The position numbers were made by a program, and so were the translations under genes. From Cryptomeria japonica (taxonomy: Eukaryota; Streptophyta; Pinopsida; Cupressales; Cupressaceae), in the NCBI RefSeq assembly GCF_030272615.1, contig NC_081413.1:20524501-20588500 (forward strand): a stretch of DNA of 64,000 bases, written 5' to 3'. Every line of letters starts with the position of its first letter. The first letter of the stretch is position 1. This document shows, piece by piece, positions 10,456 through 22,530 of the stretch. The notes beneath the pieces were generated by a model, which ran no database searches, was not told the origin of the DNA, and worked only from the letters and a program-made list of their open reading frames with translations.

Positions 10456-11326
10456 GGAAGAGGTAATTTTTTTAATGATATTAATAGCCTCCAGTATGTG
10501 GAGGATGAAGCGCATGTGTCCAATGGTGAACAACACTTCCATAATTAACAACAAATGATATCGGCTTATCTTGTCTAGAACTTTTCAACTGAAAAATTGA
10601 ATTTAATTTTCAGGGATGAACATACAGGCATGAGAATGATGGAGTTCGGTGGGCAATCCCAACAATATATAGCCAAAGTTGTGTCTGTTTTAGGTCACCT
10701 TGCTTCCATTTGATAAAGGGGGGTTTCAGGTTTAGAAGAAATTCCTGGGAAAGATGACGTGGTCATCTCAGATGTCTTTTGAGAGCTTTCACTATTAGTT
10801 AAAAAGTAGGATTTGAAGGACTTGCCAGTGTCATAGAACCACTAGAGAGCATCATAATCACAATAGACATAGCTAGACAAAGTGTTGCATCAGCCTTTAT
10901 GCACAAAAGCACAACATGAATGCATCTTATGGCCTACTCCTCACTGACATTTGTTACCCTCAAATCGACCATATTCAGCGCATTTGTTGTCTTGAATAGT
11001 TTCCACGCCTACATCACATTTTATTAAAGAATAAACAAATAACTGGACGTGATTCATATTATACTAGAAGTATTACAACTATTTTAGTCTATTGGTTTGT
11101 GCTTCACATCAAGTGGAAAAAATTACTTTGTGAGGACTCTCGCAGATCTGGACCTCCATCAAGAAAAAATTAATGTGATGCTGAGATTAACAAATCTCAC
11201 AAATCACTCAACAGATCTCTAGACAAACTCTTATAATAGTAGAATTTTATCCCTGAACAAACAATGCACTAATGTGATTGCTTGCGATCAAATGAAATTT
11301 TTACTCCACTTCCTCTATATTGGTTG
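10456..11326. other. Unassigned flank of the copia element
   Basis: About 870 bases up to the 5' LTR. One minus-strand reading around 11010-10690 gives a cysteine-rich looking peptide but with as many stops as chance predicts. No gene can be supported. The DNA continues at 16964 beyond the copia insertion. Confidence 0.4.
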
Positions 11327-12029
11327 TGTTGAGATACATGTGTCTCAACCTTGCAATTTTCAATAAATAGTTCCAAATATAGTTGGGAGGTTTCCCATGT
11401 GTCGCTACCTTGGAAAAAGGTATATGAATTGTTAAAAGATGCCTTGTACACAGTATAATATAGGAGGGCCATTTTTAGAGATTATATGAGACATTTCATG
11501 TTAGTTATGAGGGTGAAAAATAGGGGATAAGAGTTTGGACGTGAGTAACTATTTTTAACCTAGTTTTCTTATCTTGGAAAAACAAATGTCAAGGGTGGGC
11601 AACACGTGTCATGGAGGTTTTTCTCATGGTATTGTAAAACCACAAATGGTTTCCAGGTTGTAAAATTCCTATATAATGAGGGCTTGGGGAGGAGTTTGTA
11701 TGATGGAGTTTGGTTTGCAAGGTTGGGTGCTACAAGGATGCTAATGAAGTCTCTCCGAACTTGAGTTGAGGTGATGCTCTTGTAAGAACTTGCATTGCAA
11801 GTGTATTGTAATCTCTTGTTGATTTGTTAATATATTATGTAGGTTTTAGATTGTGGGGTTTTTCACCTATATGGGTTTTCCCCATGATAATCACTGTGTT
11901 ATGTGATTATTGTTTTATTTCTACCCTATGTGCTTCTTGTGATCTCTATAATAGTTAAGTTGAAATTTGCATAATCGTCCTCTCAAGATTAGCATAGGAA
12001 GTGTTTCTGCACACCTTTGCTTCCTTACA
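11327..12029 (+). repeat. 5' LTR of the copia element
   Basis: Starts TGTTGAGATACATG and ends TTACA; it matches 16256-16958 over its full 703 bases. A TATAATATA run near 11454 could be the TATA box. It would provide promoter and polyadenylation signals for the element. Confidence 0.95.
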
Positions 12030-12031
12030 AG

Positions 12032-12044
12032 TGGTATCAGAGCC
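12032..12044 (+). other. Primer binding site, initiator tRNA-Met
   Basis: TGGTATCAGAGCC lies two bases after the 5' LTR and is complementary to the 3' end of plant initiator tRNA-Met, the usual primer of copia elements. Confidence 0.9.
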
Positions 12045-12150
12045 TGGCTAGTTTGATTTTATTTGTTGGGTACAGGGTTTTTTGAGCTAATCAAGGTTTG
12101 AGTGGGAGCTTGTGCAGAGTATTTCATTTTTGTATTGTAGGATCGTAAAG

Positions 12151-15100
12151 ATGGAAATCATATCAGGGAGGATTGATGTAGAAAATTTTCTAGCACAAAA
12201 TTTGAAATGTGGAAGCTGAATATGGAAGATCTGTTGATTGATCGAGATCTATGGGATGCGGTGGATGAGAATAAGTCGAGGCTTGCATATCCAACTTTAG
12301 TTGCAGAATATGATGTAATAGATAGAAAAGCTAAAGGTCTCATAAGATGGTGTCTTGCAGACTCAATTCTGATTAATGCCCATGAAGAATCTACTCCAAA
12401 GAAGCTTTGGAAGAAGCTAAGTGAGATCTACCAAATAAAATCACTTGTGAATAAAATTTTCTTGAGGAAGAAATTGTACTCCTTGAGAATGGAAGGAGGT
12501 GGATGAATTTTTGAGCATCTGGACAGTTTTAATATGTTGGTGACTCAATTGATCTCAGTAGGGGTACCAATGGATGAAGAAGAAAGGTCCCAAATATTGT
12601 TATGATCATTGCTAGATTCATGGGATAGCCTTGTGATGGCTATAGGGAGCAGTACAATTGTCTTGAAAATGGAGGGTGTTGTTGGTTCTCTACTTTCTGA
12701 GGCGATGAGAAGGAACGTCTCTCTGAATGCCAAAGAGGCTTTGACTGTTAAAGGAAGACCAAAAGAAAGAGACAAGAATGAAAAGCAGAATGGTCATACT
12801 AAGTCCAAGAATAAGGAGAGATTAAAATCTCCTGGTAAGTCAAAGGCAATTTTCTGGTGTTGTGGAAAGCCCGAACATTTTCGAAAGGACTATAAAGAAG
12901 AAAAGAAGAAAAAGAAGAAGAAGAAACATTATGATTCTGAGTCCGAGAAGGAAGATGGAGATTCTTTTATTGAAGCCTTGGCCACTCGTGAAGGTGACAA
13001 TTCATGGTTGATAGACTCGGGTGCATCTTTCCACATGACTCCTATTAGAAACTGGTTTAGTAAGTATGAAAAATTTAATGGTGGTAAGGTGTATTTGGGT
13101 GATAAATCCTTTCTTGACATTGTTGGTCATGGAAGTGTTCATGTTAAATTTTTTGATGGTAGAACTAGAAGATTTGATGGTGTCTTGCATATCCCGTGAC
13201 TAGCAAGAAATTTGTTATCTGTTAGCAAACTAATAGATGCAAGTGTGCATGTACAGTTCTCTAAAGAAGGTGTGAAAATGGTGAGAAGTGCTATGGTGAT
13301 AGCAAGAGGAAGCAGAATGGGTACATGGTACCAACTTGATGCATGCATAGTTGAGTGCAATGACACTTCTGAAAGGACTATGATAAAGACTATATTGGAA
13401 AAGGAGAGGGTGCCTCTTTCAGCAGATGGTCATGTTTTTTGGGTACCCAAGGGTTCTCTGTCTATTGAATCAATGTTGCCTACAAAAAAGACCATGTTGT
13501 GGCACCAGAGACTCGGTCACATAGGTGAGAAGGGTCTACAAACTTTCAAAAAAAAAGAACCTTGTTAATGGGTTGAATGATTGCAATTTTGAATTTTATT
13601 TTTGTGAGCATTGTATTTACGGAAAACAAAACCGCATTCAGTTTTACTCCAGTTATTATAAGTCTTCAAGTGTTTTGGATCTAATCCATTTGGATGTATT
13701 TGGTCTAGTTGATGTTTCTTCTATTGGTAAATCAGTTTCTTATGCTTCTTTCATTGATGAGTTCAGTAGAAGAACATGGGTTTATTTTCTTAAGAGTAAA
13801 GATGAAGTTTTCAATTGTTTCAAAGAATTTAATGCAATGGTTGAGTTGCAGACTAGAAAGAATATAAAATGTTTAAGGATAGATAATGGTGGTGAATATT
13901 GCTCCAATGATTTTGACACATTTTCTAAAGATTGTGGTATTAAGAAACATAAGACAACTCCGTATTCTCCATAAGAGAATGGAGTTGCAGAAAGAATGAA
14001 CATGACCTTGATGGAGAAGGCTAGGAGTATGCTAAGTGGTGCTAGTCTAGAGAAAACTTTTTCGGCTAAAGTTGTTGCCACTACCTGCTACCTGATAAAC
14101 AGGTCTCCTACATCATCTCTTGTTGATAGAATGCCAATGGAAGCGTGGTCGGTCCACAAGCCTTCACTTAGTCATCGGAAATTTTTTTATTGTGAGGCAT
14201 ATGCTCATGTGCCAAAGGAGAAGCGGACAAAATTAGATAACAAAGTTGTTAAATGTATATTCATTGGATACAGTTATAGTGTGAAAGGATGCAAACATTG
14301 GCATCCTATTGCACAAAATGTATTTTATTCCAGAAGTGTTATTTTTAGAGAAACTAAGTCTTTTTCTATTACAATGCAGCCAAAACAAAAGGACAAAAAG
14401 AAAGATGTGATTCGACTGCTTTCTACACTTGAAAAAGTTGAATCGAGGCCCTTAGAAAGATAGGAAGTTGATGAGAGCTCTACGAACTCTGAATCATCAG
14501 AGGAAGAAGAGGAACCTGAACATGAACTTGTTCAAAGGTCTACTAGACAAAGAAAACCACTTGAAAGGTATGGATATTCTCCTGATGATTGGAGATGCAT
14601 ATTTGCTTTGAATGCTAATATTGATGAACCAAAATCTGTAGAAGAGGATCTTGGTATGAATGATTCAGAGTCCTGGAAAATTGTCATGGATGAAGAGATG
14701 ACAGCTATTAAGAAGAATAACACATGGGACCTTGTACCATTGTCTAAAGGATGAAAGCCTATTGGTTGCAAATGGGTGTTCAAAAGGAAGATAGGTTCAG
14801 ATGGAAGAATTGAGAAGTACAGAGCACATTTGGTTGCAAAAGGTTACTCCCAGGTTGAGGGAGTATATTATGTTGATATTTTTTCTCCTATAGCCAAAAT
14901 GACATCCATTCATTTCTTGCTTTCTGTTGTAGCAACTTATGATCTAGAGATCAAGCAAATAGATGTGAAAACCGCTTTCCTTCATGGAGATTTGGAGGAA
15001 GAAATTTATATGACACAGCTAGAGCACTATATGGTAAAAGGTAAAAGTAATTTGGTTAGTAAGTTGAAGAAATCCTTGTATGGTTTAAAACAGAGCCCTA

Positions 15101-16200
15101 GGATGTTGTACAAGAAGTTTGATACCTATGTATTGAGTTTGGAGTTTGTGCAGTCTAAATCTGATCACTGTATATATTTCAAATATGATGGTGATCGTTT
15201 TCTGGTTATTGCCTTGTATGTTGATGACATGTTGTTTATTGGGAAAGGAAAATGTTTGATTGCAAAATTAAAATCTCAACTCTTGGTGAAATTTGATATG
15301 AAAGATCTTGGTGCAGCAAGACACATTTTGGGAATGGAGATTGTAAGAGATAGACAAAACAAAAAGATTTGGCTAGGCTAGAGTAAATATGTTGGCACTA
15401 TTCTTAGAAGATTTAATATGCAAGATTCTAGATCATTGAGTGTTCCTGTTATAATGGGAACAAAGCTTTCTATTTCATAGTGTCCTACATCCCCATTGGA
15501 GATAGAAGAGATGAGTTGAGTACCATACCAGAGTGTTGTTGGAAGTTTGATGTATGCTATGGTTTGTACAAGACCAAATATTGCGCAAGCAATGGGAGTA
15601 CTTTCTTATTACATGTCTAATCCAGGAAGAGCACATTGGGATGCAGTAAAAAGAGTTTTTAGATACTTGCAGGGTACCTTAGAGTACTCTATATGTTTTC
15701 ATGGAACTAGAAATGAGAATTCCTTGGATATTAGAGGCTATGTGGATTTAGACTGGGCTGGTGATGTTGATAGAAGAAGATCCAGTAGTGCATATGTGTT
15801 TACATTATTTGGTGGTGCAATCAGTTGGATGAGCAAGCGATAGGTTGTGGTCACTTTGTCCACTAAAGAGGCAGAGTATATGGTAGCTACTCATGCCTGC
15901 AAGGAAGCCATTTGGCTCAAGAGATTGTGTTCAGATATAGAGTTTAAATAGGGTGCAGTGAAAATTTATAGTGATAGTTAGAGTGCAATTTGCCTAGCGA
16001 ATAACCCGTCTTTTCATGCCAGGACCAAACACATTGATGTACAATATCATTTTGTGAGAGATATGGTTGAGGATGGCAGGGTGAAGCTAGAGAAGGTAGA
16101 AACTTTGGTGAATGTTGTTGATTCATTAACTAAGCTCGTGAGCATAGAGAAGTTCAGATGGTGTTCGGATTATATGGGCCTCTTGGCTCCTAACTATTGA
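12151..16200 (+). pseudogene. copia gag-pol polyprotein, degenerate
   Basis: The reading starts at an ATG at 12151, shifts frame near 12200, and runs to a TGA at 16198-16200, just before the polypurine tract. In order: gag (to about 12990) with LLIDRDLWDAV; a damaged zinc knuckle (12860-12895, CCGKPEHFRKDY, where first and last Cys are replaced by Phe and Tyr); protease with intact IDSGASFHM (about 13010); integrase with WHQRLGHIG, CEHC and the catalytic HLDVFG, RIDNGGEY and ENGVAERMN; RT with GCKWVFKRK and LYVDDM (about 15218); RNase H with DLDWAGD and STKEAEY. Internal stops lie near 12504, 12604, 13197, 13972, 14461, 14751, 15379, 15478, 15514, 15841, 15948 and 15978, and a run of A near 13545 adds a frameshift. 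Most stops are TAG, TAA or TGA where Gln or Arg is expected. Confidence 0.93.
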
Positions 16201-16241
16201 GTCCATGGTAATATGGATCCCCTGACTCTTGCAAGGTATTC

Positions 16242-16255
16242 AAGAAGTGGGAGAA
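16242..16255 (+). other. Polypurine tract of the copia element
   Basis: AAGAAGTGGGAGAA directly precedes the 3' LTR; it would prime plus-strand DNA synthesis. Confidence 0.85.
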
Positions 16256-16958
16256 TGTTGAGATACATGTGTCTCAACCTTGCAATTTTCAGTAAATAGT
16301 TCCAAATATAGTTGGGAGGTTTTCCATGTGTCGGTGCCTTGGAAAAAGGTATATGAGTTGTCAAAAGATTCCTTGTCCATAGTATAATATAGGAGGGCCA
16401 TTTTTAGAGATTATATGACACATTTTATGTTAGTTATGTGGGTCAAAAATAGGGGATAAGAGTTTGGACGTGAGGAACTATTTTTGACCCGGTTTTCTTA
16501 TCTTGGAAAAACAAATGTCAAGGGTGCGCAACACGTGTCATGGAGGTTTTGCCCATGGTATTGTAAAACCATAAATGGTTTCCAGGTTGTAAAATTCCTA
16601 TATGATGAGGACCTGGGGAGGAGTTTGTATGATGGATTTTGGTTTGCAAGGCTGGGTGCTAGAAGGATGCTAATGAAGTCTCTCCGAGCTTGAGTTGAGG
16701 TGATGCTCTTGTAAGAACTTGCATTGCAAGTGTATTGCAATCTCTTGTTGATTTGTTAATATATTATGCAGGTTTTAGAGTGTGGGGTTTTTCATCCGTA
16801 TGGGTTTTCCCCACGATAATCATTGTGTTATGTGTTTATTGTTTTATTTCTACTCTATGTGCTTCTTCTGATCTACATAATAGTTAAGTTAAAATTTGCA
16901 TAATCATCCTCTCAAGATTAGCGTAGGAAGCATTTCCGCACACCTTTGCTTCCTTACA
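16256..16958 (+). repeat. 3' LTR of the copia element
   Basis: Partner of the LTR at 11327-12029, same length of 703 bases, with about 47 differences by eye. It ends TTACA and is followed by the target-site duplication GGTTG. Confidence 0.95.
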
Positions 16959-16963
16959 GGTTG

Positions 16964-17671
16964 TACAGTACAACAACCTTTTATTTTGATCACTTTCGTC
17001 TGCAATTTGGTTTTTCTTATTATCGAGGATTCTTTATAAATGTAAATAATCAAATAGCTTTCTTTTACTTTTACAATCTTTCACAATTGTGTTGGCTAAT
17101 GGAATACTTCTAACAGAGATTTCACATACACGATGAGTAAAACATTGGCATTCTTATATTGCACGAATAAATTAGAAATATGATAGGCCTGCAACAGATG
17201 AATAAAGTAATCTATATATCATTTTGGTGCTAGAAGCAAACAATCCATATGTTATCATCAGTTAACATTAGTTGTCCTTATTAGTTGTCCTTGATTATGT
17301 GGGAAGAAATGAGTGGTAATTGTAGTTACCATTATTTTTGCAATCATATTAATGTAATATTAGTTGGATCCATACTTAAATAATTGAAATAATTTTTATT
17401 AAATAATAGAATAGGAAAAAATCTATATTTAAGGAAGACATACAAGGAAAATTAAGAACATGGTATTGGATGGAGTTGCAATAGTAAAGATTTGGAAAAA
17501 TAAATTAATAATTTACATAACATCAATCATTAATAATGATCACTCTAGTATACTAAATTAATAATATTTCTATTATGTATAAGATAAGTATAAAGCATGG
17601 TAATACATTATATATTAGAAATCAAAAGAATTTTTTGGTTGTTGTCTAATTTTCTTTTTGTTAAGGCTATA
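16964..17671. other. Spacer, nothing recognised
   Basis: AT-rich DNA that continues the sequence left of the copia insertion. No ORF, RNA gene or repeat match is seen. Confidence 0.5.
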
Positions 17672-19170
17672 ATTTATTAAAGAAAAATACAAGCCTCTAC
17701 CTGGAGATAAGTAGTTTATAAGTTTAACAATTGCCTTCCCGAGTCGACAAAGTTCTCCTTTTTTCTACGACCCCTATCCTCTTCTTCCAAAGATGAAAAC
17801 TCCCTCACCAATGCTTGCGTCCTACCCACAGTAGTATTCTTTATCTTTTCATATTCCTTTCTAGTCATTTTGCACCAAAATTCTCATGCCCCCCTTCATC
17901 ATTAACACCACCATGATATTTGAATTCACTTCCAATTTTGGGTGAATGGTGTCAGCTCCACTTCCACCCTTGAAAGCCTATAGTTACTTGTCCTCTTAAT
18001 TACATTGAATTACATTGAAATGATAGATTCATTTAATTCATTAACAAAACTAAAAATAAAGTTCTATATTAAGTATGCACTAAGAATTAAATCCACTAAC
18101 TCCATTTCAAAATTGCACTAATTTTAATTCGCCTTTATCACTTTATAATCTCAATTTGAACTACTCATTATTAATGATTAAACAAACTAATAAAATAATA
18201 TAATTAATTTTAAAAGAATATTCTTTTATTTTATTTTTTACATTTTTTATCAAATTGGGATAATGATATGTTAAGGAATAATACTTTCCAACCAATACTA
18301 AGGAAGAGATCTTTTATTTTTAGAATCAAAATATATTATTGCTATCTATTAAATTAGCTAATTTCAAAAAATATATCATCATAAGGTAATCAACATAGTT
18401 AGCCATTTTTGAGAAGGTGAAGGCTTTGAGTCAAAACAAGAAATCCATCACCACTCAACACTATCAAACTATTTGGACACCTCTACCTCAACTGTATTCT
18501 CATAGTTCTAGAAAAATCAATCTATAAAATCTACTTATAGAAAAATCAAGTAACATCAATCTCCTTAGTACCACATTACAGTTAAAAAACTAAATAATAA
18601 TCAAATTTCATTGTAGTACAAAATAAATTTTAATTCAAAATTATTTTCTAATTGTGTTACAACAAAATTTAATTATAATATAAATAATTTCTAAATTTCA
18701 TACAGATTTTTTTTTATGGAGGTCTATACATGTTAGCACGATAGTGTGGAAAGGGCACGAATCCCACGGATCCCTGGGGGGTTCACTTGGAGCCATTCAA
18801 CATCATCAATGGACCAAGGGCCCATTGACTTCATACCAAAATTTGAGATGTAACATTAAATTTTTTTTAAGAGAATGTGTGCAGTTTGTTCAAGAAAATT
18901 AAAGGAACATATGCATTAATTGAGGTTTTGTGTGGAGAAGAAAGTTGAATAGTAAGTTCTTCCTAGTTACAATTTCTTTGACAATGCATAACAATTTCAT
19001 CAATGCTTTCGATTATGGGAAAAGTGGGTTTCGCAGGGACCCGAAACCACCAAGTAACATACAAAAATTAAAATAAATAGTCTAAGTTCACCAATGCAGA
19101 AAAAATATCAAACAGACAAAAAGACAACACACCAAACAAAATGACAACAAGAACTAAAACTAGGAAATAA

Positions 19171-20675
19171 TTAACCTAAAGACTTAATAGGCTGAGCTTT
19201 CTCAATCTCCAGAGTATTCATCTCTTGGGCCAATTTTTTCAGTTCCTGAAGCTCCTTATTAGAGGATTCCACCTTTCTCTTTAGATTGGCTCTGGTTCTC
19301 TTCAACGAGAAAAACTCCTCTTTTTGGTTTTTCTCTCTATCAGCATCAAGGTCCACAATCAGGGTGTCGTACTGGGATTTTTCCAATTCCTCCACCATCA
19401 CGTTCATCATGGTTGGAGAATTCTTGATGATCTTGTGACTTTGTTTCATTATTGCATTCAAGGTTTCCCTGATTTTACTAACTTTCCCCTCAAGCTGCAA
19501 GGTTTTCTTCTCATTTTCTTTTTTCATTTTATCAATAATTTCCACTATTCTTTGTAGACACTCTGCCATGGATAGCTTTTCTTCCTTAGTCTAGATTGCT
19601 CCTATGGTCTTCTAGGGCTGCACTTTATCAACCAACTCCTCCAGTTTACTAGCAGTTTCCCTATTCTTTAGGTTAAGGTCTTTAATTTCATGAAAAGACC
19701 ATTTAAAAACCCTAAAAAGGTCCAATGCACTATTCCTTGCAATAGCCAACACATCATCTAGAGATTCCTTGTCTAATTTAAAGTAATGTTCATCCGATTT
19801 GAGGTCTTTTGGAAATCTTGGCTTGTTTTCTCTATTAGTGGTAGGGCGGGAGGAAAGGGAATCTTCATGGGAACAAGAAGTATCAAACGGGTCACCCAAT
19901 GAATCCTCAGAGTAAGATACTAGTTTTTTCTTCGAAGAGGCTTCCATATTATTTTTAGCCATGGAGAAGGTTTTCATAGAGGTTTCTAGTTCACTTGAGG
20001 GCCTGCTCAAAGGGAATTTCTTAGGCATCTTTTTAGGGGGAGGAGAAATTTCCTCTTCCTAGTCAGAATCCCCATCAGAATTTTCCTTAAACACACTAGT
20101 TTCAATGTGATACCCATCAGAGTCCGAGGCAAAATAGGATTAGATGGTGCAGGTAGACTAGCAAAGTGCTCATGAATGAGCTAGATAAGACCAACATGCA
20201 AAACATGGGCACTCCTAGGATTTTTATGGTGTTCTAGAATACAATGTTTAAGAGATCACAACAAATAATGGGGGAAATAAACCCTGACCTTATACCTAAA
20301 TTTGAGAAGGAAAAACTAGTAGCCATACACCCTTGTAAATCTCCCATCCACAGTTATATATTCCATCACCATTATAAGAACCTCCCTATAGAACTTTTTT
20401 ATGGTGCTGGCCTCAAATTAACTGTTCTAAACCTTTACCAGTGCTTCCCTCTCCTCCTCTAATTTAGGGAATTCCATGACTGCTTCATCAGATATCTTCC
20501 TGTCATGGAAGAATTTCATACCTTCAATAGAGAGGCCCATAACTTCTCCAATTAGACCCTCATTGATAATCACTTTTCTTCTAGATAGAATGATGCCCTC
20601 CTCCTTCCATTTTTTGACAAAATACCTCAAAATGTCAAGGTTAGCACCATGAAGCTTTTCTAGGAAAGGTTTCAA
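19171..20675 (-). pseudogene. Accessory retrotransposon ORF, family B copy 2
   Basis: Counterpart of 7064-5566. The N-terminal part (20675-20427) is open for 82 codons and reads LDILRYFVKKWKEEGIIL, then RKVIINEGLIGEVMGLSIEG, with the element-type V-x-I-N-E-x-L-I-G-E-V-x-G-L pattern. The middle part (20028-19612) is basic and serine-rich. The C-terminal coiled coil (19569-19171) is open for 132 codons, with KMKKENEKKTLQLEGKVSKI and a leucine heptad pattern, longer than in copy 1 because copy 1 carries a stop. The segments are broken by stops and at least one frameshift. Together the two copies give most of an ancestral protein of about 480 residues. Function unknown; such ORFs lie downstream of pol in Athila/Tat elements. 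Confidence 0.5.
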
Positions 20676-21034
20676 CCCCCCTTTGATATTCGGATTCCAA
20701 ACCTTCTAATTCTTTTGGTTCTTTTAATAGTTTTTCAGCTCCACCCTTTTCCTATACCCCCCTATTTTTTCCCTAGTTTCTTTCTTCTCAATTGTAGAGC
20801 AGATTATCTTGGCAATAAATTTACAACAAAGCCTAGGAACCCACAAAATGTGTTATTTCACGCAAATAGAAAGAATAATAATGGCGTCGATGATGTTTTG
20901 AATGAAACAATACATTACACTGATCCTCTTAATCATTTTTTGAAATGGCAAACTTTTCCATGAATAACATCATATCTAATTAAGGATTTGACCCCCGCTT
21001 CTAAATCCTTGTAGGCTTGCCTCATCTACCATCT

Positions 21035-21380
21035 AGAGAGCTTTACTCCTTCATTGGCAAAATAGTCAACAACCATGTTTTCTTCCCTAAACACGTGTGA
21101 GATTATTACATTCTCAAAGTTGCTAATGAGGGATTTAGCTTCGTCGATCCAATTTTCAATGGTCCATGAGGGGGAGAAGTTACCTAAAAGGCAGTCAATA
21201 ATATTTTTTGAGTCCCCCTATATCCGTAGATTTTTAATATTCAAATTACTTGGAATGCTCAATGACTTCGACTAAGTAATTGGACTGAGAGCCCAAGGGG
21301 AGTGTCACTACCAAAAGAAAGTTTCCATAGTGATCTCTTAACACCCCCCAACTCTCAGTTGGCCCCAGAAAAATTTCATC
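21035..21380 (-). pseudogene. RNase H-like domain remnant, family B copy 2
   Basis: Same RNase H C-terminal part as at 7800-7430: a GDSKNIIDCLLGN-like segment, a WIDEAKSLISNFENV helix and a degenerate H-x-FREEN-x-VVDYFANEG end. About 30 bases are missing near 21255 relative to copy 1, which breaks the frame. Confidence 0.5.
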
Positions 21381-22149
21381 AATATTAACATGATGTCACA
21401 TTTTCTACCAACAAAATATTTAATATTATAGAAAGCAAAGGAACAAATTCAACTATGTTTTAGAAAGAATGTGACGGATTCAATTAAGCATGTACAAAAA
21501 GATTTCAGATCTCCTTAAGAAAAATAAAATGAATGAGGATTAACAAATTGTTGGTAAGTCTCATTTAACATTGAAGTATTTTATGTATATTTTTTTAATA
21601 ATTACTATAGTTTTTCTTAAAATTAACTAAAATATTCTTAATGAATTCAAGATGTTGCTCCATTTGTTAATGATGATGATAATGTCACGGGGAATTGTAG
21701 TTGTGAGAATAATAACACTAGTAATGTTGATGTGGTCTTTATAATAAAATATTGATTGAATTTCATGGTTCTTAAAATATTGATGTGGTCTTTATTGTTC
21801 TTCCACTTCTCGCAAGTAGAGGGCTCTTGTCTATTCTTATCCCTTCCCATTATGCCCCTGGTATCCAAATAGTAGGAGATGGGGCTCACTAACACCAACC
21901 AGCCACTGAAAATGGGCCACACCCATAGAATATCCAAACAGTAGCAGAAAAACCACACAATGAGATAGGAAATCTAGCCGTCGAGGAGGTTTCTAGATCT
22001 TTGATTAGGGAAAACCAAAAAAGAGTCATTTCCCCATCAACTTAGTCATGTCATGATGAGGGGTCATTGATTAATGCAGTAATCATTACATGCTAGCTTG
22101 CATAGATTTTCGGGATAAGCATCCCTGCTACTCCACCAGTTTTGTTGCC

Positions 22150-22410
22150 ATGTATCCCATTGCCAGATTGGCCAGTAGATCCGCTGCATTATTGCCTTCC
22201 CGGTATATGTGTGAGATTTTGAAATATATCAACTCATTAATAATATTTCGGTAGTCCTTGATCAAGCTGGAAATCGTCTAGCTAGGATCTATGCGTCCAC
22301 TCAGACAGGTGATAGTGTTTAATGAGTCGGACTGCAAACACACTTTAGTAAAGCCTTCTCTTTTAGCCATGTGTAACCCAATGTGGGCAGCACTAGATTC
22401 CGCATGTCTA
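22150..22410 (-). pseudogene. Second RNase H segment of the LINE
   Basis: Reads AESSAAHIGLHMAKREGF (the Glu helix), LQSDSLNTITCLSG (the third acidic residue), a TAG, then a helix and the C-terminal signature HIYREGNNAADLLANLA. It lacks the first beta-strand Asp. It lies immediately after an AT microsatellite that follows another, nearly complete RNase H (22860-22530). One LINE should carry only one such domain. Confidence 0.7.
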
Positions 22411-22530
22411 GACTGTATATATATAATTATATATAATTGTATATATATATATATATATCTAAATGTATATATGTACATATAAACATGCAAATATAGAAAT
22501 ATAAATATATATGTACATATATATGGTTTA
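22411..22530. repeat. AT-rich microsatellite inside the LINE
   Basis: About 120 bases of mostly TA/AT dinucleotides with TGTACATA interruptions, placed exactly between the two RNase H segments of the LINE. Confidence 0.9.

Larger units (their letters stand above)
11327..16958 (+). mobile_element. Full-length Ty1/copia LTR retrotransposon
   Basis: A 5632-bp element with two 703-bp LTRs, a tRNA-iMet primer binding site, a gag-pol region and a polypurine tract, flanked by the 5-bp target-site duplication GGTTG (11322-11326 and 16959-16963). Domain order gag, protease, integrase, RT, RNase H is the copia order. Motifs (KWVFKRK, YVDD, DWAGD) resemble the Tork/TNT1-like lineage; the lineage call is by eye. 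About 47 LTR-LTR differences counted by eye (6-7%) make it the oldest of the three complete LTR elements here. It is dead: about a dozen stops plus frameshifts. Confidence 0.95.
17672..21507 (-). mobile_element. Repeat family B, copy 2 (element fragment)
   Basis: Second copy of the block at 3784-8015, same orientation and same ends, with many substitutions. Differences include the loss of most of the 318-bp LINE-like insert (junction near 18444), a short duplication TTACATTGAA near 18001, and the loss of about 110 bases corresponding to 7806-7925 of copy 1. Coding order is the same: RNase H then accessory ORF on the minus strand. It lies between the copia element and the LINE. Confidence 0.7.

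Noticed and set aside
10690-11010. Minus-strand reading with a cysteine-rich peptide (GRFEGNKCQ, KMHSCCAFVHKG)
   Set aside because: It has about as many stops as random DNA would give over this length, and I recognise no family.
16951-16980. Inverted repeat GGTTGTACAGTACAACAACC at the copia right flank
   Set aside because: Short, and may be chance; one arm overlaps the target-site duplication.
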